A DNA stretch of 7,958 nucleotides from Actinomycetes bacterium (lineage in GTDB: Bacteria; Actinomycetota; Actinomycetes; Actinomycetales; Cellulomonadaceae), in contig JAEZAR010000167.1 of the NCBI GenBank assembly GCA_023430425.1, forward strand, positions 1 to 7,958, given 5' to 3'. Each line of letters opens with the position of its first letter. Position 1 is the first letter of the stretch. Made by a program: the position numbers and the translations under genes. This document shows, piece after piece, positions 5,257 through 7,958 of this stretch. The notes below the pieces were generated by a model. That model was not told where the DNA came from, searched no databases, and saw nothing but the letters and a program-made list of their open reading frames with translations.

Positions 5257-6138
5257 TCAGCCGGACGCCTGTGCCCCGGGTTCTCGTCCGCGCGTCCTCT
5301 CCGCGGTGACGACCAGGTACTCCCAGTCGAGGACCAGGTGGTCGCCCGGCGTGTGGGGCCGGGCCGAGGCGACCGCGTGGGCGATGAGGTCGGCCCGCAG
5401 GGCCGTGCGGCCCTCGGGGCTGAGCGTGGCGGCCGCGCTGTACGCGGGGCCGTAGTAGGCGAGGAAGAGGTCGGCGAACGTCGCGGCGTCGGGGAAGCGG
5501 AGGGTGAGCGAGTGCACCGTGGACCGCACGTCGGTGACCCCGGTGCCGAGGAGGTCGGCGACGTGCTCGGTCGTGCCCCAGCGCAGCGGCGACCGGGCGG
5601 CCGGCGGTGGCGGGACGTGGCGGCCGACGGTCGCGAGCATGCCGCCGACGAATCCGCCAGGGGTCCAGGCGGCCAGCGCGATGCGCCCGCCGGGCGTGGT
5701 CACCCGGACGAGCTCGGCCGCCGCGCGCTCGTGGTCGGCGGAGAACATGACGCCGATCGCGGACAGGACCACGTCGAACGACCCGTCGGGATAGGGCAGG
5801 TGCTCGGCGGCGCCGTCCACCAGGTCGAGGGCCAGCCGCTCGGCGGCCGCTCGCGCCCGTGCGACGCCGAGGAGGCCCGGGACGTAGTCGAGACCGGAGG
5901 CGCGAGCGCCCTGGCGCGCGGCGGCGAGGGCGGCGTGACCCGTGCCGGTGGCCACGTCCAGGACGCGTCCACCGGGAGGGATCTCGGCCTCGGCGACCAG
6001 GGTCTCCGAGACGGGCACCGTGAGCGCGGCGATCTTGGTGTAGTCGCCGCTGCTCCACACCCGCTGCTGGCGGTCGCGCAGGGCGTCGAGGTCGGGGGCG
6101 TCGGTCGGGTCGGGGGCGGTAACGGTCTCGGTGGCCAT
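5257..6138 (-). CDS. Class I SAM-dependent methyltransferase
   Basis: The 293-residue protein has a Rossmann-type methyltransferase domain of the Methyltransf_11/UbiE-like kind. Motif I is VLDVATGTG (59-67). The acidic residue that binds the SAM ribose is D84 (GLDYV). The segment GAAEHLPYPDGSFDVV (109-124) is the usual motif II-III region. TPGGRIALAAW (148-158) is the strand before the lid. The N-terminal LRDRQQRVWSSGDYTKIA (20-37) and the AAWTPGGFVGGM region are typical of an actinobacterial family of uncharacterised small-molecule methyltransferases. It lacks the conserved cysteines of arsenite methyltransferase ArsM: I find no Cys at all. The start is ATG 6138, with AGGAAGG eight bases upstream. 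It is 57 bp downstream of the exported-protein gene on the same strand, so co-transcription is plausible. Substrate unknown. Confidence 0.88.
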   Translation of the reverse strand: MATETVTAPDPTDAPDLDALRDRQQRVWSSGDYTKIAALTVPVSETLVAEAEIPPGGRVLDVATGTGHAALAAARQGARASGLDYVPGLLGVARARAAAERLALDLVDGAAEHLPYPDGSFDVVLSAIGVMFSADHERAAAELVRVTTPGGRIALAAWTPGGFVGGMLATVGRHVPPPPAARSPLRWGTTEHVADLLGTGVTDVRSTVHSLTLRFPDAATFADLFLAYYGPAYSAAATLSPEGRTALRADLIAHAVASARPHTPGDHLVLDWEYLVVTAERTRGREPGAQASG

Positions 6139-6195
6139 GGGTGGTGCCTTCCTGTCGATGTAGGGCGGGGGTTCCGTGGTGCGGGATGCGGGGCG

Positions 6196-6570
6196 TCAGC
6201 CGACGGCGAGGCAGGCAGCCCACACGTGGACGGTGAGCGCCGCGGTCGGGTGCAGGTTCGTCAGCTCGACGCTCCACCCGGAGCCGTCGACCTCCTCGCC
6301 AGACGCGACCACGTGGGTGAGGCCCCAGCTCTCGCTCGACAGGCCGCCGTCGATGGCGCGGGAGCCGTCCGGGCAGGGCGCCGTCGCCGTCGTGCGCGAG
6401 ACGGGCCCGACGGTCACGGACTCCGTCGCGTAGGCGGGCGCCTCGAGGTACGTCTCGTCGGGCCCTTCGCTGATCGCCGTGGCACCGACCGCGCCCCCGG
6501 TGACGACGACGAGGAGGGTGACGGCCGCGAGCAGCAGGACGCGGCCGCGGCGCATGGTGGTCTGGATCAT
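6196..6570 (-). CDS. Small exported protein of unknown function
   Basis: This 124-residue protein starts with a basic N-terminus (RRGR at 7-10) and a hydrophobic stretch at 11-30 (VLLLAAVTLLVVV then GGAVGATA), so it has a signal peptide or a single anchor helix. The mature part has only two cysteines. One is C66, in APCPDGSRAIDGGLSS, and the other is C120, in VHVWAACLAVG four residues from the end. A Cys-Pro-x-Gly start, a Gly-Gly turn, a GW-V-x-x-T-N strand (98-105) and a terminal Cys together resemble a short beta domain common in secreted actinobacterial proteins. There the two Cys probably form a disulfide. Function unknown. The start is ATG 6570, with a purine-rich GAGAAGAGAG upstream; ATG 6555 is possible but lacks a site. 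It lies between the sigma gene (202 bp upstream) and the methyltransferase (57 bp downstream). Confidence 0.75.
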   Translation of the reverse strand: MIQTTMRRGRVLLLAAVTLLVVVTGGAVGATAISEGPDETYLEAPAYATESVTVGPVSRTTATAPCPDGSRAIDGGLSSESWGLTHVVASGEEVDGSGWSVELTNLHPTAALTVHVWAACLAVG

Positions 6571-6598
6571 GGGTCTGCTCTCTTCTCTGTCGGGTCCT

Positions 6599-6618
6599 GT
6601 CGGACGTTCGTGTCCGAC
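6599..6618. promoter_or_regulatory. Inverted repeat upstream of the exported-protein gene
   Basis: GTCGGAC (6599-6605) and GTCCGAC (6612-6618) are perfect 7-bp arms around GTTCGT. The repeat lies 29-48 bases upstream of the exported-protein start on the minus strand, where an operator or core promoter would be. No promoter hexamers are clear. Symmetry and location are the only evidence. Confidence 0.35.
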
Positions 6619-6643
6619 GGGTGATCGGGACGGGTGCCTGTTC

Positions 6644-6668
6644 GGGCGCGCGACGGCGTCGTGCGCCC
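6644..6668. terminator. 11-bp hairpin downstream of the sigma-factor gene
   Basis: GGGCGCGCGAC (6644-6654) pairs with GTCGTGCGCCC (6658-6668) around GGC. Ten pairs are canonical and one is a G-T pair on the plus strand; in minus-strand RNA that pair is an A-C mismatch. It lies about 105 bases after the sigma stop codon and about 75 bases before the exported-protein gene. A terminator of the sigma transcript is plausible, but no T-run follows. Confidence 0.4.
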
Positions 6669-6772
6669 GCTCCCCGGGAACGCGGTGCGGTGCTGGGTCA
6701 GCGGGAGGGTGCGGCCCGGGGGATCAGACGGAGTGCCCCGAGGAAGGACGCACTGGAGCGGGTCGGATCGGC

Positions 6773-7441
6773 TCAGCCGTCGGCGGAGCAGGAGCAGTCG
6801 GTGCCGTGGTGCGCGTGCACGTCCTGCACCGTGCCGCGGACGTCGAGCTCGACCTGGCAGCAGGCGGTGATGGCTTCGCGGAGGCCGCGCCGGCCCCTCT
6901 GGACGCGCGACTTCATCCCGGAGACCGAGATGCCGGCGGCCTTCGCCGCATAGACCTGGCTGCGTCCCTCGAGGTCGACCAGCTCGACGGCCGCCGCCTG
7001 GTCAGCCGGAAGCAGTCGGAGGAGCGGCCGGACGCACGACGCGAGCCCCGCGAGTGCCAGCTCCGCGTCCTCGTCGCTCGTCGGGCCCGACGTGGCCTGC
7101 TCGGGCAGGTCGTCGGTGACGATCTCACGGCGGTGGACGGCCGATCGGTAGTGGTCGGTGATCGCGTTGCGCGTCACCGTGTAGAGCCAGGCGAGGAGGG
7201 GGCGGTGTCCGCGGTCGGCGGCGTCGTCCTGCGTCAGTCGGAGCGCGAGCGACGGGTTCTGCGTGAGCCGGAGCGCGACCAGCTGCAGGATGTCGTCGGC
7301 GTCCTCGGGTCGGCTGACGCGACGGCGGATGAACCCCCGGAGCTCGCCGGTGAACTCCCTCCAGGCCGCTTCGACCACCTCCGCGTCCGGCGCGCCCGGA
7401 CGCTCCGGGAGGGTGGTCGTCGTCGTGCCGGATGTGTTCAT
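6773..7441 (-). CDS. SigZ-like ECF RNA polymerase sigma factor with cysteine-containing C-terminus
   Basis: This 222-residue ECF sigma factor directs RNA polymerase to a specific promoter set. Sigma-2 spans about 28-101: EFTGELRGFIRRRV, PEDADDILQLV, then LLAWLYTVTRNAITDHYRS (82-100, regions 2.3-2.4). Sigma-4 spans about 128-191: LLRLLPADQAAAVELVDLEG, then the recognition helix in AAGISVSGMKSRVQRGRRGL. After sigma-4 comes a short tail with CC at 194-195 in CCQVELDVRG and C216-S-C218 near the end. A CC-x-x-E/F-D-x-R-G tail is characteristic of SigZ-type factors. A further Cys is at 136. Its regulator is unknown and no anti-sigma gene is present. The start is ATG 7441, with GAGAGGA five bases upstream. 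A 10-residue near-duplicate (ALRLTQ at 56-61 and 66-71) enlarges the loop before region 2.3. It is divergent from the cysteine-rich small protein. Confidence 0.88.
   Translation of the reverse strand: MNTSGTTTTTLPERPGAPDAEVVEAAWREFTGELRGFIRRRVSRPEDADDILQLVALRLTQNPSLALRLTQDDAADRGHRPLLAWLYTVTRNAITDHYRSAVHRREIVTDDLPEQATSGPTSDEDAELALAGLASCVRPLLRLLPADQAAAVELVDLEGRSQVYAAKAAGISVSGMKSRVQRGRRGLREAITACCQVELDVRGTVQDVHAHHGTDCSCSADG
7229..7280. repeat. 30-bp-spaced imperfect direct repeat inside the sigma gene
   Basis: Bases 7229-7250 and 7259-7280 match at 19 of 22 positions, offset by exactly 30 bases. On the coding strand this gives two in-frame ALRLTQ segments in the sigma factor (residues 56-61 and 66-71). 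It looks like an in-frame ten-codon duplication in the linker before region 2.3. Confidence 0.6.
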
Positions 7442-7614
7442 CTCTGTCCTCTCTCGGCCCGCGACTCCCACGGTAGACGCGGTCGGACGCACGTGGCACC
7501 AGGACAGACGTGGTTGCGCCCCGATGGACGCACCACCACTTCCGGACGGTGTGCGTCCCCTCGTGCGGTCGTCCGTCTCCACAGTCGAACCCACGACCGG
7601 AAGGACCCCCTGCG
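7442..7614. promoter_or_regulatory. Divergent promoter region with repeated GGACGCAC boxes
   Basis: This 173-bp gap separates the sigma factor (-) and the cysteine-rich protein (+), so both promoters should be here. GGACGCAC occurs at 7485-7492 and again 41 bp away at 7526-7533, and its reverse complement GTGCGTCC is at 7551-7558. The last two form an 8-bp inverted repeat with a 17-nt spacer. I could not fix -35/-10 hexamers. The ribosome binding site of the small gene is GGAAGGA at 7599-7605. The same 8-mer also occurs once inside the sigma gene (7030-7037), so it is not unique to the gap. Confidence 0.45.
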
Positions 7615-7782
7615 ATGACCGACGAGCAGCCGTCTGCCGCCTCCGAGCACGCGAGCCCGGGCGCCGGGGACACCGCCGCCTGCTGCTCGGTGGACCAGCT
7701 GGCGTCCTGCTGTCATCCGGGGAAGAAGTCCGGCTGCTGTGGCGTCGAGACGACCGCAGGCGGAGGTTGCGGCTGCCGCTGA
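7615..7782 (+). CDS. Small cysteine-rich protein with CC repeats
   Basis: This 55-residue protein starts at ATG 7615, with GGAAGGA nine bases upstream, and ends at TGA 7780-7782. The first 22 residues are Ser/Ala/Glu-rich and probably disordered. The rest contains eight cysteines: pairs at 23-24, 32-33 and 41-42, then C52-G-C54 before the terminal Arg. The pairs recur every nine residues (CC-x7-CC-x7-CC-x9-C-x-C), with a lysine pair, GKK, between the second and third. There is no signal peptide, so it should act in the cytoplasm. Clustered vicinal thiols suggest binding of soft metals or metalloids. Similar small CC-rich proteins occur in bacteria, some in arsenic-related settings as I recall, but I cannot confirm a family. 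It is divergent from a sigma factor whose own tail has CC and CxC, so a shared thiol or metal response is an attractive inference. Confidence 0.75.
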   Translation: MTDEQPSAASEHASPGAGDTAACCSVDQLASCCHPGKKSGCCGVETTAGGGCGCR

Positions 7783-7805
7783 GCGTCGTCGCGGACATCG
7801 AGGAC

Positions 7806-7845
7806 GCCGCCGACGCCGAGGCGGCTGTGTGCCGGTTCCTCCGGC
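7806..7845 (+). terminator. Two short hairpins downstream of the cysteine-rich gene
   Basis: GCCGCC (7806-7811) pairs with GGCGGC (7820-7825), and GCCGG (7831-7835) pairs with CCGGC (7841-7845). Both lie within 65 bases of the small gene's stop codon. One could be its terminator. The stems are short, so confidence is low. Confidence 0.3.
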
Positions 7846-7906
7846 GCGGCTCGCCGGTCGCGGATGTCCGCCAGGCGGCGGCTCCGCGAGGGTGACGCCA
7901 GGCCGG

Positions 7907-7950
7907 TGGGCCCCCAGGGGCTCGAACCCTGAACCCGCGGATTAAAAGTC
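7907..7950 (-). tRNA. 3' part of tRNA-Lys(UUU), apparently displaced/truncated
   Basis: Reading the minus strand, the elements map exactly. Anticodon loop CTTTTAA (anticodon TTT, lysine) is at 7948-7942, the 3' anticodon-stem strand TCCGC at 7941-7937 and variable loop GGGTT at 7936-7932. The T arm is CAGGG-TTCGAGC-CCCTG at 7931-7915, with perfect pairing. Acceptor 3' strand GGGGCCC is at 7914-7908 and discriminator A at 7907. CC follows but the terminal A is not encoded, as is usual in actinobacteria. Upstream, the anticodon stem should read GCGGA but the sequence is AGCGA; only the two pairs next to the loop form. The next bases, CCACA, do not resemble a D-stem end (GAGC-A). The rest would lie outside the window. 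I therefore read this as a tRNA 3' remnant, not an intact gene. An intact but atypical tRNA is the less likely alternative. Confidence 0.75.
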
Positions 7951-7958
7951 GCTTGTGG
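7907..7958. mobile_element. Candidate attachment site (att) at the edge of an integrative element
   Basis: Many tyrosine-recombinase elements integrate within a tRNA 3' half. They carry a copy that restores the gene at one end and leave the displaced original 3' half at the other. Here identity to tRNA-Lys runs from the discriminator base into the anticodon stem (about 44 bp) and then breaks, as expected for such a displaced copy. Chromosome would be on the 3' side of the tRNA (the genes of this window). The element would begin near 7951 and extend rightwards beyond the window. No integrase is visible inside the window, so this is inferred from the tRNA break alone. Confidence 0.5.

Noticed and set aside
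5257..6138. The methyltransferase as an arsenite methyltransferase, given the nearby Cys-rich protein
   Set aside because: ArsM needs conserved catalytic cysteines and this protein has none. It fits a general UbiE/Methyltransf_11-like family.
4193..6277. A 694-residue minus-strand open frame covering the lipid kinase and the methyltransferase region
   Set aside because: Only the part from GTG 5092 is kinase. Upstream it is an out-of-frame Arg/Pro-rich translation of the methyltransferase gene, so this is not a fusion protein.
6677..6699. GGAAC at about 6679 as an ECF-type -35 element on the plus strand
   Set aside because: No plus-strand gene follows it and no matching -10 element with proper spacing is clear, so it is probably coincidental.
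6479..7618. A 379-residue plus-strand open frame
   Set aside because: It is antisense to the sigma factor and exported-protein genes, is Arg/Gly-rich with no domain, and arises from absence of stop codons at high GC.
7263..7895. Plus-strand open frame continuing past the cysteine-rich gene to 7895
   Set aside because: Most of it is antisense to the sigma factor. The part after 7782 (LSVVADIEDAADAEAAVCRF) looks protein-like, but the only start codon there is GTG 7827, leaving 22 residues with no ribosome binding site.
7739..7945. Plus-strand open frame ending WAPRGSNPEPAD
   Set aside because: It runs through the tRNA-Lys sequence on the opposite strand; this ending is a well-known translation artefact of tRNA 3' ends. 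It also overlaps the cysteine-rich gene in another frame and has no ribosome binding site.
1..7958. CRISPR array, insertion sequence, rRNA or integrase
   Set aside because: I saw no regularly spaced repeats with unique spacers, transposase or recombinase motifs, or rRNA-like stretches. The only mobile-element sign is the tRNA break at the right edge.

Overview
The window is very GC-rich, with strongly G/C-biased third codon positions, GTG as well as ATG starts and GGA/AGG-type ribosome binding sites. This and the gene families point to a high-GC actinobacterium. A Micrococcales/Cellulomonas-like host is a guess from protein style only. Protein identities rest on recognised motifs; no database search was possible.

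Layout. Left edge (1-237, +): C-terminal end of an unrecognised protein with a Thr-Gly-Ala/Thr repeat linker, convergent with a short-chain dehydrogenase/reductase (264-1028, -). A 211-bp divergent gap rich in inverted repeats separates the reductase from a small HesB/IscA-fold protein with no cysteine (1240-1551, +). That gene converges on a membrane-anchored EAL c-di-GMP phosphodiesterase (1582-2784, -). A 295-bp divergent gap follows, then dps, a ferritin-like miniferritin (3080-3553, +), and a four-helix DUF2231 membrane protein (3665-4174, +). Two consecutive hairpins lie between these two genes.

From 4193 to 7441 all genes are on the minus strand. In transcription order they are a SigZ-like ECF sigma factor with a cysteine-bearing C-terminus (6773-7441), a small exported protein (6196-6570), a class I SAM-dependent methyltransferase (5257-6138) and a diacylglycerol/lipid kinase (4193-5092). 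The gaps are 202, 57 and 164 bp, so only the middle pair is close enough to suggest co-transcription without further evidence. Divergent from the sigma gene is a 55-residue protein with eight cysteines (7615-7782, +).

The right edge holds the 3' part of a tRNA-Lys(UUU) gene on the minus strand (7907-7950). The fold is perfect through acceptor, T arm, variable loop and anticodon loop, then stops matching inside the anticodon stem. This is what a displaced tRNA 3' end looks like at the far attachment site of an integrative element, which would then lie to the right of the window.

The most interesting points are that tRNA remnant, the pairing of a cysteine-tailed ECF sigma with a CC-repeat mini-protein, the cysteine-less IscA homologue and several strong hairpins in short intergenic gaps.
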